Shown one piece after another: positions 1-8,131 of a DNA stretch of 64,000 bases. The stretch's first letter is position 1; every line of letters starts with the position of its first letter. The DNA is from Paeniglutamicibacter sp. Y32M11 (GTDB taxonomy: Bacteria; Actinomycetota; Actinomycetes; Actinomycetales; Micrococcaceae). The position numbers were made by a program, and so were the translations under genes. The notes below the pieces were generated by a model. That model had not been told where the DNA came from. It ran no database searches and saw nothing but the letters and a program-made list of their open reading frames with translations. Location: contig NZ_CP079107.1 in NCBI RefSeq assembly GCF_019285735.1, positions 1,054,001 to 1,118,000 of the forward strand, given 5' to 3'.

Positions 1-63
1 ACATTGGGGGAGGGGACGATTTTTGTTTTCCCCCAACCTTGTGTAGAGTATTTCTCGTTGCAT

Positions 64-139
64 TCCTCCGTAGCTCAATTGGCAGAGCATTCGACTGTTA
101 ATCGAAGGGTTACTGGTTCAAGTCCAGTCGGAGGAGCCA
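64..139 (+). tRNA. tRNA-Asn (GTT), copy 1
   Basis: A full cloverleaf can be read. The acceptor arms TCCTCCG (64-70) and CGGAGGA (129-135) pair in all seven positions, the anticodon loop is CTGTTAA with anticodon GTT, and the T-loop is TTCAAGT. The discriminator is G136 and CCA is encoded at 137-139. It is identical over 77 bp to a second copy at 2073-2149. Confidence 0.97.
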
Positions 140-143
140 AAAC

Positions 144-183
144 AAAGAATTCGTATTTTCTTTATTGAAAATACGAATTCTTT
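144..183 (+). terminator. tRNA-Asn copy 1 terminator hairpin
   Basis: Arms 144-160 and 167-183 form a perfect 17-bp inverted repeat around the loop TTTATT, and the distal arm ends in TTTTG. The stem is AT-rich, unlike the surrounding sequence. It starts five bases after the tRNA CCA, so it most likely ends the tRNA transcript. An open frame of the next gene runs back through it, which argues against a start there. Confidence 0.75.
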
Positions 184-296
184 TGTTTAACCAAGACCCG
201 TCTCGGGGCCGCGAATTTGGGACGTGTTCCCGGCGATCACTGCGCCGCAAAACCCCCAACACGCATTCGCACAGCGGCGAACCGTATGATGGGGCA

Positions 297-1979
297 GTGG
301 CTCATATCGACGTATCCGACATCCATTACTTCCTTTCCGACGGAACACAGCTTCTGGGCGGCGTGACCTTCAAGGTCACTTCGGGCTCAAAGACGGCTCT
401 GATCGGTCCCAACGGCGCCGGAAAGACGACGCTGTTCAAGATCATCGCCGGCGACCTTAAGGCCGACGAAGGGGTGGTAGGTCGATCCGGCGGCATGGGC
501 ATCATGCGGCAGTTCGTCGGGCAGGTGCGGGACGAGTCAACCGTCCGTGACCTGTTGGTGTCCACCGCATCGCGGGATTTGGCAGCGGCCGCCAAGGCAG
601 TGGATGAAACCGAGCTGCTCATGATGGAATCCGACGACGAAAAAATCCAGATGCGTTACGCCCAAGCGATCATCGACTGGGGAGACGCTGGCGGGTACGA
701 GCTCGAAACGGCCTGGGACAAGGTCTGTATGGCAGCTCTCGGAGTTCCCTTCGAAAGGGCCGGACACCGGCTGGCCTCGACCCTTTCCGGCGGTGAGCAA
801 AAGCGTCTGGTCCTTGAGGCACTCTTTGAGGGCCCGGATGAGCTGCTGTTGCTCGATGAGCCCGATAACTACCTCGATGTACCGGGCAAGCGCTGGTTGG
901 AAGCAACGCTCAACGCCTCACCCAAGACGGTCTTGTTTATCAGTCACGATCGCGAGCTGCTCAACAACTCCGCAAATCGCATCGTCACACTCGAACCCGG
1001 GCACTCCGGAGCTTCTGCATGGATCCACGGCGGAGCTTTCGGCTCCTACGTGGATGCGCGGCGCGAACGCAACGAACGTTTTGAAGAGTTGCGCAAGCGT
1101 TGGGATGAGGAACACGCCAAGCTCAAGGAGCTGGTGAACATGTATAAGAACAAGGCAGCCTTCCGCTCGGACATGGCAAACCGCTATCACGCGGCGCAAA
1201 CACGACTTGCCAAATTCTTGGAAGCTGGGCCGCCGCAGGCCATCCCGTTGGAGCAGAACGTCAATATGAGGCTCAAGGGCGGGCGCACCGCAAAGCGCGC
1301 CATCGTCGCCGAGAAGCTCGAACTGACCGGTCTCATGAAGCCCTTCAGCAACGAGATCTGGTTCGGCGACCGGGTGGCAATTCTCGGATCCAATGGATCC
1401 GGAAAATCTCACTTCCTGCGTCTGTTGGCCGCAGGCGGAACCGACCCGGAACGTGAACACCTGCCGGTCTCGGACTTCGAAATTGCCGAGGTACCGCATG
1501 AGGGCACGGTCAAGCTGGGCGCACGCATCCGCCCCGGCTTCTTTGCGCAGACCCACAGTCGCCCAGACCTCATCGGTCGGACCCTGCTAGATATCCTGCA
1601 CCGTGGGGACGAGCATCGCTCGGGAATGGCCAGGGAGGCGGCCTCCGGTGCTCTAGACGGATATGGTCTTGCCGGTCAGGCGGAACAAAAATACGATTCG
1701 CTCTCGGGAGGTCAGCAGGCTCGATTCCAAATCCTGCTCCTGCAGCTCTCCGGGGCCACCTTGCTACTCCTTGACGAGCCCACCGACAACCTTGACCTGC
1801 ATTCGGGCGAAGCGCTGGAACGCGCCATTGAATCCTTCGAAGGAACAGTTCTAGCGGTGACCCACGACCGATGGTTTGCAAAGTCCTTCGACCGGTTCTT
1901 GGTCTTCGGATCCAACGGCAAAGTCTATGAATCCGCGGAACCGGTATGGGACGAAGAACGCGTCCAACGCGCTCGATAA
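297..1979 (+). CDS. ABC-F family ATPase
   Basis: This is a soluble ABC-F protein with two nucleotide-binding domains and no membrane segment. Proteins of this family act on the ribosome (translation factors, or antibiotic target protection) rather than in transport. The first domain has Walker A GPNGAGKTT near residue 37, signature LSGGEQKR and Walker B LLLLDEPDNYLD. The second has GSNGSGKS near 364, LSGGQQAR and LLLLLDEPTDNLD. A charged linker lies between them. The open frame extends to 165, but that stretch crosses the tRNA terminator and is not ABC-like, so GTG 297 (560 residues, starting MAHIDVSDIHYF) is preferred. The gene sits alone between two tRNA-Asn copies. The sequence does not show whether it gives resistance or has a housekeeping role. 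Confidence 0.9.
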   Translation: MAHIDVSDIHYFLSDGTQLLGGVTFKVTSGSKTALIGPNGAGKTTLFKIIAGDLKADEGVVGRSGGMGIMRQFVGQVRDESTVRDLLVSTASRDLAAAAKAVDETELLMMESDDEKIQMRYAQAIIDWGDAGGYELETAWDKVCMAALGVPFERAGHRLASTLSGGEQKRLVLEALFEGPDELLLLDEPDNYLDVPGKRWLEATLNASPKTVLFISHDRELLNNSANRIVTLEPGHSGASAWIHGGAFGSYVDARRERNERFEELRKRWDEEHAKLKELVNMYKNKAAFRSDMANRYHAAQTRLAKFLEAGPPQAIPLEQNVNMRLKGGRTAKRAIVAEKLELTGLMKPFSNEIWFGDRVAILGSNGSGKSHFLRLLAAGGTDPEREHLPVSDFEIAEVPHEGTVKLGARIRPGFFAQTHSRPDLIGRTLLDILHRGDEHRSGMAREAASGALDGYGLAGQAEQKYDSLSGGQQARFQILLLQLSGATLLLLDEPTDNLDLHSGEALERAIESFEGTVLAVTHDRWFAKSFDRFLVFGSNGKVYESAEPVWDEERVQRAR

Positions 1980-2075
1980 GCTAGCCCCGCAGCTAGCGCG
2001 CCGGTACCCCTAGGACTGGGAGGGCACCGATTTGGGAATAGATCGGCAGCTCTGGTAATGTTTTACCTGCTTCAT

Positions 2076-2148
2076 TCCTCCGTAGCTCAATTGGCAGAGC
2101 ATTCGACTGTTAATCGAAGGGTTACTGGTTCAAGTCCAGTCGGAGGAG
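2076..2148 (+). tRNA. tRNA-Asn (GTT), copy 2
   Basis: All 73 bases match copy 1, including acceptor stem, GTT anticodon and discriminator G2148. Here the 3' end continues CAAAG instead of CCA, so the CCA end must be added after transcription. The identity runs from 2073 to 2149 and stops just past the tRNA. Confidence 0.97.
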
Positions 2149-2155
2149 CAAAGAT

Positions 2156-2198
2156 AAGACCGGGTGGTCTGCATAAGTGCAGACCACCCGGTCTTTTT
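2156..2198 (+). terminator. tRNA-Asn copy 2 terminator
   Basis: A perfect 18-bp stem (2156-2173 with 2178-2195) with loop TAAG is followed by a run of T. This is a textbook intrinsic terminator eight bases after the tRNA. Confidence 0.9.
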
Positions 2199-2740
2199 GC
2201 TTCTTGCAGTCGCAAGCAGAGCATGCTGATCTATGCGCGGACAAGTTTGGCTCTTAGCTACGCGCATCGCTGGTTGACGGGATAAAGCGCCGTCCACGCA
2301 GACCCCATGACGCACTCCACAGGCGCTGCCCATAAAGCGGCACAACCTCCAATCGCCGACGTTGCTCAATAGGCGATCACCGATTGTTGCACGCCTGTGT
2401 ACATCTCCCGACGGGCAATCTCGGGCCTAGTTTTCCGCTCCACCAAGGTGCTTAGGATCTACTCTGTCGATTGAACCTCCTCGGGATTCTTCCCCACTGG
2501 CGCCGGTTATCGCCGCAAAATCTGAAATCCAACTAATGAGATTCCTCGGCCCTGGAGGGCCATGAGCTGCTACATCACTGACTGCCCGATGCATCACATA
2601 CTCGGGGAACAATCAGGAATATTTTCTTGAGGCGCTCTCATACCGTGGGTGTAGCTCTTCAGGGTGAGGCGTTTAAGCACGTCCGAGTGATAGTTTTGGG
2701 GTGAGCGGGCTGGGCCATGCCCGCATGGAATGGAGACAAC
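2199..2740. other. Intergenic stretch, no gene seen
   Basis: About 540 bases lie between the tRNA terminator and the next gene. Short open frames occur on both strands (for example 2427-2612 on the minus strand) but none has a ribosome site, family motif or plausible composition. A promoter for the following gene is expected near 2640-2710, but no convincing pair of hexamers was found. Confidence 0.5.
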
Positions 2741-3616
2741 ATGTCCGAATCGCAATCGACTGGGACTCAACATCAGTCAACCCCACAGACCATTAAGGGG
2801 CAGGTCACTGGTTTAGGGCGCTTGATCCCGAACCAGTTGGCTGATGAGGCGCGCATCGCGGCCTATACCTTGAAGTCAAAGGGAATCAACGTCGGAGTCG
2901 CAGCAGGTGCGGGGATTCTGGCACTGGTATTGCTCAGCTTGATGACGATCGCACTGGTAGTTGCCCTCATCATGGGAATCGGAACGGTCATCGATCCTTG
3001 GTTGTCAGCGCTGCTTGTTGCCGCAGGTTTCTTGGTCCTTGCTTTGATCCTCGCCGCAATTGCCTACGGCATGGTCAAAAAGGCTATGCCGTTCATGCCG
3101 GACGAAGCCATCCGCGGTATCCGTCATGACATTGGCGTGGTCAAAGAGGGCAGCGCCTTCAACGTCGCAAGCCTCGATGAGCCCAAAGAGCCGAAGAAGC
3201 CCAAGAGTAAAGACAAAGACTCGGATGAAGCCAAAGAGTCGAAGCCCGAAAAGCCGACCCACAATGAGCTGCTCATTCGCACCCGCGAACGTCGTGAAGA
3301 GATTGCCTTGCACCGCGATGGACTGGGGCAAAAAATCGAGGCTCCGCTGCACTTCGGTGAGAAGATCTCCGACGCCAGTCAGGCAGCTGGGGACGCTGTG
3401 ACGAAGGCCGCGGGCAAAGCTCGACACCTGGCGGACACCGCATCGGTGAAGATGTCCGAAGGCATGGAAAAGACAACCGAAAAGCTGGCATCGTTCAGCG
3501 GACTCGAGGGTCAAAATGCTAAGGAAGCATTGAGCGAACGGTGGCGGCCATTGGCCATCATGGCTGGCTCGATCACGATGTTCTTTGTTTTCTTGCGCAA
3601 GCTGCTCAGTAAGTAA
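2741..3616 (+). CDS. Holin-X / DUF3618-type membrane protein
   Basis: This 291-residue membrane protein seems to combine two actinobacterial domains. Residues about 20-130 resemble the actinobacterial holin-X family, with two long hydrophobic segments (about 55-80 and 88-112). Then comes a Lys/Glu/Ser-rich charged linker. From about 185 a stretch NELLIRTRERREEIALHRD resembles the DUF3618 motif, followed by an amphipathic helical region and a last membrane segment (WRPLAIMAGSITMFFVFL) near the C-terminus. Start ATG 2741 has GGAGA four bases upstream; the frame also opens at 2717 without such support. Despite the family name, members are chromosomal and not known to be lytic. A role in envelope organisation is inference. 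The gene precedes a phospholipid synthase gene. Confidence 0.75.
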   Translation: MSESQSTGTQHQSTPQTIKGQVTGLGRLIPNQLADEARIAAYTLKSKGINVGVAAGAGILALVLLSLMTIALVVALIMGIGTVIDPWLSALLVAAGFLVLALILAAIAYGMVKKAMPFMPDEAIRGIRHDIGVVKEGSAFNVASLDEPKEPKKPKSKDKDSDEAKESKPEKPTHNELLIRTRERREEIALHRDGLGQKIEAPLHFGEKISDASQAAGDAVTKAAGKARHLADTASVKMSEGMEKTTEKLASFSGLEGQNAKEALSERWRPLAIMAGSITMFFVFLRKLLSK

Positions 3617-3709
3617 CAAGAACGTTCCGCGGTAAATACGCCGCGAGAATTCATAACGATCCCGCGGCGCAGAGACCACGGAATCCGGATCAATGGGCAG
3701 GAGGCGGGC

Positions 3710-4321
3710 ATGCGCATGATTGGAGCGGGGAAACGCGACAATTTTGAGTACCGGCTACTGACAACATTCTGGACGGTTCCGAACCTCATCACGGTATGCC
3801 GGTTCCTCCTGGTGCCGCTGTTCATCTGGCAAATGGTGACGCTGCACTATGGCTGGGCCACACTCACCCTGGTGATCCTTGGTTCCTCCGACTGGATCGA
3901 CGGATATGCTGCACGCCGCCTTGATCAGATTTCCACGGTAGGAAAATGGTTGGATCCCGTTGCCGACCGGGTAGCGCTAATCGTTGTTGCCTCCACCTTC
4001 GTGGCGACCGAGATCGCGCCCGCGTGGCTGGTTGTCGCCATCGTGATTCCGGATCTCATTCTGATCATCAACACGCTGGTGCTCTTCAGGGGAAGCCCGC
4101 ACCTTAAAGTCAGCAACCTGGGCAAGATCCGGACCGCGCTCTTGCTCATTGGCACCCCATTTTTGCTCCTGGGAAATACCAACTGGGGCAAGGGGACCAT
4201 GCTGGGTGACATCGCCACCTGGACGCTTGCGGTGGCTTGTGTGCTCCATGTGGTGGCAGCGGTGCAGTACTTTGTGCAGGCCCAGCGCAAGGCCAAGCTG
4301 CTGAAGTCGGGAACCATATGA
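3710..4321 (+). CDS. CDP-alcohol phosphatidyltransferase family protein
   Basis: An integral membrane enzyme expected to transfer a phosphatidyl group from CDP-diacylglycerol to an alcohol, forming phosphatidylglycerol phosphate or a related phospholipid. The complete family signature D-x2-DG-x2-AR-x8-G-x3-D-x3-D is present (from SDWIDGYAAR to KWLDPVAD, about residues 65-90), including all metal and catalytic aspartates. At 203 residues it has normal length for PgsA-like enzymes. AGGAGG (3699-3704) sits five bases before ATG 3710. Its stop overlaps the start of the next gene. The acceptor alcohol (glycerol-3-phosphate, inositol phosphate or phosphatidylglycerol) cannot be read from sequence. 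Confidence 0.88.
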   Translation: MRMIGAGKRDNFEYRLLTTFWTVPNLITVCRFLLVPLFIWQMVTLHYGWATLTLVILGSSDWIDGYAARRLDQISTVGKWLDPVADRVALIVVASTFVATEIAPAWLVVAIVIPDLILIINTLVLFRGSPHLKVSNLGKIRTALLLIGTPFLLLGNTNWGKGTMLGDIATWTLAVACVLHVVAAVQYFVQAQRKAKLLKSGTI

Positions 4322-5229
4322 TCTGGCTGGCGGTCTGCGCCGCCGTCGCCGGCGCCTTTTTCCTGGCCTTTGGCACCCAGCGCCAATCCAGCGCCGTTAG
4401 GTCAAGCGCCGGCGGCCTGAACGTGACCGGTTTGGGGATCGCTCGTCTCTTCAGAACTCCGCGCTGGGTCTTTGGATTATTGCTGCTGGGCATGGGCATG
4501 GCCCTCAACGTCTATGCCTTGGCCAGTGCACCGTTGACCGTGGTTCAACCCATTGGTGCCATTGCTCTGGTGATCACCACGGTTGTTAATGCCCGTGAAT
4601 ACAACATCAAGATGAACCGGCCCACCATATTGGCGATTATTGCCTGCATGCTCGGAAGCGCCGCGTTTGTCATCTTGGCCATCGAGGTCAGTGCCGAGAA
4701 TCACCGAATTACTTCAGGCCAGGAACTGCGCACGATCTTGATCCTCGCCATGGCCGTGGTGGTGTTTGGCGGATCGCTGCTGCTCTTCCCGCACCGGCTG
4801 GGAGCGTTCTTCTACATCCTGGGTGCCGGAGTCCTCTTCGGATTTGTTGCGGTGCTAGTCCGAACCATCTCCGTGGCGCTGCTTGACCCCAACGGACGGT
4901 TCATCGCCAACGTTTCCTGGTACTCGGTTCTGGCCGTCATCGTGGCCGGCCTGCTGGGTTCCTACTTTGTCCAGAATGCATATTCCAAGGGACCCCCGGA
5001 CCTAGTCATTGCCGGGCTGACGGTCATTGACCCCATAGTTGGAATTAGCATCGGGATTGCGATATTTGGTGAACTCGATCCCAATGTTCGACCCGCCATT
5101 GCCCTAACCATGGTTGCGGCCGGATGCATTGCTATCGTTGGGGTGATCGCTCTGTCGCGCCACCATCCGGAGGTGCTCGAACGCAGGGCCGAAGCCAAAC
5201 GACGTACCAAGCTTGCTGAAAGCAAATAG
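4318..5229 (+). CDS. DMT/NIPA-like multi-pass membrane protein
   Basis: A 303-residue protein with about nine hydrophobic segments in the pattern of EamA/DMT or NIPA-like proteins. Helix-edge motifs such as LTVVQPIGAIALVITT and the mirrored VIAGLTVIDPIVGISIG suggest an internal duplication typical of this superfamily. It probably transports a small solute or Mg2+, but the substrate is unknown. ATG 4318 overlaps the TGA of the phosphatidyltransferase gene (ATGA), which indicates translational coupling. The open frame reaches 4237 only by running into the upstream gene. The C-terminus is a charged Arg/Lys tail. Confidence 0.8.
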   Translation: MIWLAVCAAVAGAFFLAFGTQRQSSAVRSSAGGLNVTGLGIARLFRTPRWVFGLLLLGMGMALNVYALASAPLTVVQPIGAIALVITTVVNAREYNIKMNRPTILAIIACMLGSAAFVILAIEVSAENHRITSGQELRTILILAMAVVVFGGSLLLFPHRLGAFFYILGAGVLFGFVAVLVRTISVALLDPNGRFIANVSWYSVLAVIVAGLLGSYFVQNAYSKGPPDLVIAGLTVIDPIVGISIGIAIFGELDPNVRPAIALTMVAAGCIAIVGVIALSRHHPEVLERRAEAKRRTKLAESK

Positions 5230-5324
5230 CGGAACCCCCTAGGTACGCTCCACACGCCACACAAGACAATGAAACAACGACCATGGCCTCGAATAACGGC
5301 CATGTCAAGGAGTGAATACACCCC

Positions 5325-6512
5325 GTGACGGGCGAAAAACCATTGAGAATCGTGATTGCGGCGGAGACTTATTATCCGGACGTGAACGGTGCTGCTGTCT
5401 TTTGCCATCGACTGGCCATTGCGATGACTGAACGCGGGCACGAGGTGCACGTGATCACCACTCGTCCCGATTCCGGTCCTTCGTTTAGCGAAGTCACTCC
5501 CGAGGCCACCGTGCACCGATTGCGCTCGCATTCGGTGCCGACCCATGAATACTTCAGGATCTGCTTCCCGTGGGAGATTAACCCGGAGATCAAGCGGTTG
5601 CTGAAAAGGATCAATCCGGACGTGGCTCACGCACAATGCCACTACATGATTGGTCAGGGTGTGCTGGCGTATGCGAATAAGCAGGGAATTCGGACCGTAG
5701 CCACCAACCACTTCATGCCGGAGAACCTTGATCCGTTCCTTCCCTTCCCTAAGTGGTTCAAACGCATCGTTGCCCGCAACTCCTGGCGTGACATGGGCAA
5801 GATTATGGGTAAGGCGAACGTCGTCACCACCCCGACGCCGCTGGCGGCTCGAGCCATGAGCCAACAGGCGCGCCTGAATCACGTGCTTCCGCTGTCTAAC
5901 GGGATTGAGTCGAGTAACTACGAACGCGGCGCGAGCGAAGTCATTGAGCGCAACCCGTACCCGACCATTTTGTTTGTTGGTCGGCTGGCCGTTGAGAAAA
6001 ACGTCAATGAAATTGTTGATGCCCTCAAGCTCATGAAGTCCTCGCCGGAAGCTCACCTAGAAATTGTTGGTGGGGGAGAGCAGCGCGGTCCACTTGAGAA
6101 GCAGGCCGCCGAACTGGGGTTGTCCTCACGGGTCCATTTCCTGGGCCACGTGGATGACGCCGAGCTGCGCAGCGCTTACCTGCGCTGCGATGTGTTTTGC
6201 CAGCCCGGAACCGCTGAGCTCCAGTCCCTGGTGACGCTCGAAGCGCTCTCGGCCTCTCGGCCCGTGGTGTTGGCCAACGCCATGGCACTGCCGCATCTTG
6301 TCGACGACGGTTCCAACGGATACCTCTTCGAGCCAGGGGATCGTAAAGACCTGGCCACCAAGTTGGATTCCATCTTTGCTCTCGACCCGAAGGAACGGGC
6401 CGTCATGGGTAAGGCGGGGCATTCAAAGGCGGCCAAACACAGTCAAACCAAGACCATGGATACGTTTGAAGCGCTGTACCGCGGAGCGACCGCCGAGGAT
6501 TTTTTGCCCTAG
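5325..6512 (+). CDS. GT4-family glycosyltransferase
   Basis: A GT-B fold glycosyltransferase of 395 residues. The N-terminal acceptor domain opens with IVIAAETYYPDVNGAAVFCH, the usual glycine loop. The C-terminal donor domain begins near residue 208 with PTILFVGRLAVEKNV and contains PGTAELQSLVTLEALSASRP, the GT4 E-x7-E region, near 295-315. No signal peptide is present, so it acts at the cytoplasmic face. Start GTG 5325 follows AAGGAG (5308-5313). A small hairpin with arms 5282-5288 and 5298-5304 lies just ahead. The neighbouring phospholipid synthase makes a glycolipid product plausible, which is inference. Confidence 0.87.
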   Translation: MTGEKPLRIVIAAETYYPDVNGAAVFCHRLAIAMTERGHEVHVITTRPDSGPSFSEVTPEATVHRLRSHSVPTHEYFRICFPWEINPEIKRLLKRINPDVAHAQCHYMIGQGVLAYANKQGIRTVATNHFMPENLDPFLPFPKWFKRIVARNSWRDMGKIMGKANVVTTPTPLAARAMSQQARLNHVLPLSNGIESSNYERGASEVIERNPYPTILFVGRLAVEKNVNEIVDALKLMKSSPEAHLEIVGGGEQRGPLEKQAAELGLSSRVHFLGHVDDAELRSAYLRCDVFCQPGTAELQSLVTLEALSASRPVVLANAMALPHLVDDGSNGYLFEPGDRKDLATKLDSIFALDPKERAVMGKAGHSKAAKHSQTKTMDTFEALYRGATAEDFLP

Positions 6513-6636
6513 GCGGAGTCATCAAGGTTGTCCCTTTCGCGTGGAAGATGAAAACTCGCGTGGGAATCCATTAGGATGACTGGGGACGTTTCGCATTTCG
6601 CCGCCGATGGTGGCTGAATACGAAATGAACCGGTTA

Positions 6637-6710
6637 GGGGCGGTAGCTCAGTTGGTTAGAGCAGGGGACTCATAATCCCTTTGTCGTGGGTTCAAGCCCC
6701 ACCCGCCCTA
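6637..6710 (+). tRNA. tRNA-Met (CAT)
   Basis: A 74-base cloverleaf. Acceptor GGGGCGG (6637-6643) pairs with CCGCCCT (6703-6709), the first pair being G-T. The anticodon loop is CTCATAA with CAT anticodon, the T-stem is GTGGG/CCCAC and the discriminator is A6710. CCA is not encoded. The D-arm and overall sequence fit elongator tRNA-Met; a tRNA-Ile2 whose C34 is modified to lysidine has the same anticodon in DNA and cannot be excluded. Confidence 0.93.
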
Positions 6711-6716
6711 CAGATG

Positions 6717-6767
6717 AACGGCCTAGCTCGATCCTGATGTCAAGGATATGGGCTGGGTCGTTTTTTA
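6717..6767 (+). terminator. tRNA-Met terminator
   Basis: Arms AACGGCCTAGCTCGATCCT (6717-6735) and the GT-rich complement ending GTCGTT pair with several G-T pairs around a seven-base loop and lead into a run of six T (6761-6766). This is a likely intrinsic terminator. Confidence 0.7.
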
Positions 6768-6931
6768 TTGGAAGCTTAGCGCGGCAAGAATGCGTAGTTG
6801 CCCGGATGAATACGCCATCTCGGATAGGCTCGAGGCGGGCAGGACCAGGGGCTTTATCTCGTTCCCCTGCCACGCCTCAACGCTTCAGGAGCCGGTTCGC
6901 ACCGGCTCGCCCGAAAGGACAATCACGGTTC

Positions 6932-8116
6932 ATGCATTGCGCCATCTTCATTGACCAGCACCCCGACACCCTCGGGGGCATGCAGACCTCTGTCCGACTG
7001 CAGCGGCGGTTCCTTGAATTAGCAGGACACCGCGTGACGATCGTGTCGCCGAAGTACCGGGGCACCCACACCGCAGATCCGGCCATCATCGAGTTGGCCT
7101 CTCTCCCGTTGGGGCCGGGGGAGTACTCGTTGTGTATTCCCGGTGGTATTAGCGATACGGCGCTGGATCGAGCCATGGCAGCACGCGGCCCGGTAGACGT
7201 GGTGCACATCCAGGCCGACTTCTGGCAGGCCATAATCGGCTACCGCTTCGCTGTCCGACGCAACGTGCCGGTCGTGCACACCATGCACAACCGTCTCGAC
7301 GTGGGGATCGCGGCAACCATGCCGCTGCCGGGTCTAGTCCAACGGGGCTTCGGGCTGGCGCAGCGGGCCTTCTTGCGCACCGGCCAGCCGGTGGCTGCGG
7401 ATGCCTGGACTTACCTCTCCCGTTTTACCGAAAACGCACAGCGGGTCACCGCACCGTCAAGCCACTTCGCCCGGCTGTTGCAAGACCAGGGGGTCTTCAC
7501 CGCAGTAGATGTGGTTCCTAACGGGATGGATGACTCCATCGCCGAACAGTTGCTGGCTTCCCCCGTCCCGGAGCCCTCGGCGCGTCCACGGTTGGCCTGG
7601 GTCGGTAGATTCAGCGCCGAGAAGCGACTGCTGCCGTTCCTTGACGCCGTGGAGATGTCAAACATTGACGCCGAGATTCACATTTTTGGTGACGGTGCCG
7701 ACCGGGCCAAGGCCGAAGCGAAAGCCAAAGCCATGGATAAGCCAACGGTTCTTATCCGCGGCAAGGTCCCCTATGCGCAAATGCTCACCGAACTTCGGCT
7801 AGCCGATGCACTGGTCCAAACATCCCAGGGTTTCGAGACCCAAGGGATGACGGTATTCGAGGCAGCTGCCCTGGGAACTCCTAGTTTGCTCAGCGACAAG
7901 TCCATCGCCGAGGACCTGCCCGCCGGGACGTACTGGCTGACCGCTGGCGACTCGGTTCAAGACCTAGCCGAGGCACTTGAGCTCTGTGTTGAGCAGGTGC
8001 GTTCGGGTGCGGGCCCGGTAACGGCGTCCTTCGACCCGACATCGTTCCTGCAAAGTCGGCAGACTGCCCTGATGCTCAGCGTTTACGAAGAAGCTATCGC
8101 GGACTTCGGCTCCTAG
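6932..8116 (+). CDS. GT4-family glycosyltransferase
   Basis: A second GT-B glycosyltransferase, 394 residues. The N-terminus MHCAIFIDQHPDTLGGMQT is the acceptor-domain loop. A PSSHFARLLQ segment leads into the donor domain at RPRLAWVGRFSAEKRLLPFL. The late motif SQGFETQGMTVFEAAALG supplies the paired glutamates of GT4 enzymes. The frame opens upstream at 6686 inside the tRNA-Met gene, so ATG 6932 is chosen, with AAAGGA at 6914-6919 (spacing long, about 12). It is separated from the first GT4 gene by tRNA-Met. Its acceptor is unknown. It converges on the M23 peptidase gene with 15 bases between stop codons. Confidence 0.82.
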   Translation: MHCAIFIDQHPDTLGGMQTSVRLQRRFLELAGHRVTIVSPKYRGTHTADPAIIELASLPLGPGEYSLCIPGGISDTALDRAMAARGPVDVVHIQADFWQAIIGYRFAVRRNVPVVHTMHNRLDVGIAATMPLPGLVQRGFGLAQRAFLRTGQPVAADAWTYLSRFTENAQRVTAPSSHFARLLQDQGVFTAVDVVPNGMDDSIAEQLLASPVPEPSARPRLAWVGRFSAEKRLLPFLDAVEMSNIDAEIHIFGDGADRAKAEAKAKAMDKPTVLIRGKVPYAQMLTELRLADALVQTSQGFETQGMTVFEAAALGTPSLLSDKSIAEDLPAGTYWLTAGDSVQDLAEALELCVEQVRSGAGPVTASFDPTSFLQSRQTALMLSVYEEAIADFGS

Positions 8117-8131
8117 CTTCAGCTCCATCGG

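Noticed and set aside
4-36. Inverted repeat TTGGGGGA/TCCCCCAA before tRNA-Asn copy 1
   Set aside because: The loop is 17 bases and no T-run follows; an ordinary chance repeat next to a promoter is as likely.
918-1556. Long minus-strand frame inside the ABC-F gene
   Set aside because: It is the antisense shadow of a clearly real gene, without a ribosome site or motif.
2058-2285. Open frame of 75 codons overlapping tRNA-Asn copy 2
   Set aside because: It reads through the tRNA and its terminator, with no protein-like features.
6637-6710. tRNA-Ile2 with CAT anticodon
   Set aside because: Elongator tRNA-Met is more common, and nothing in the sequence positively supports the Ile2 identity; it stays an alternative.
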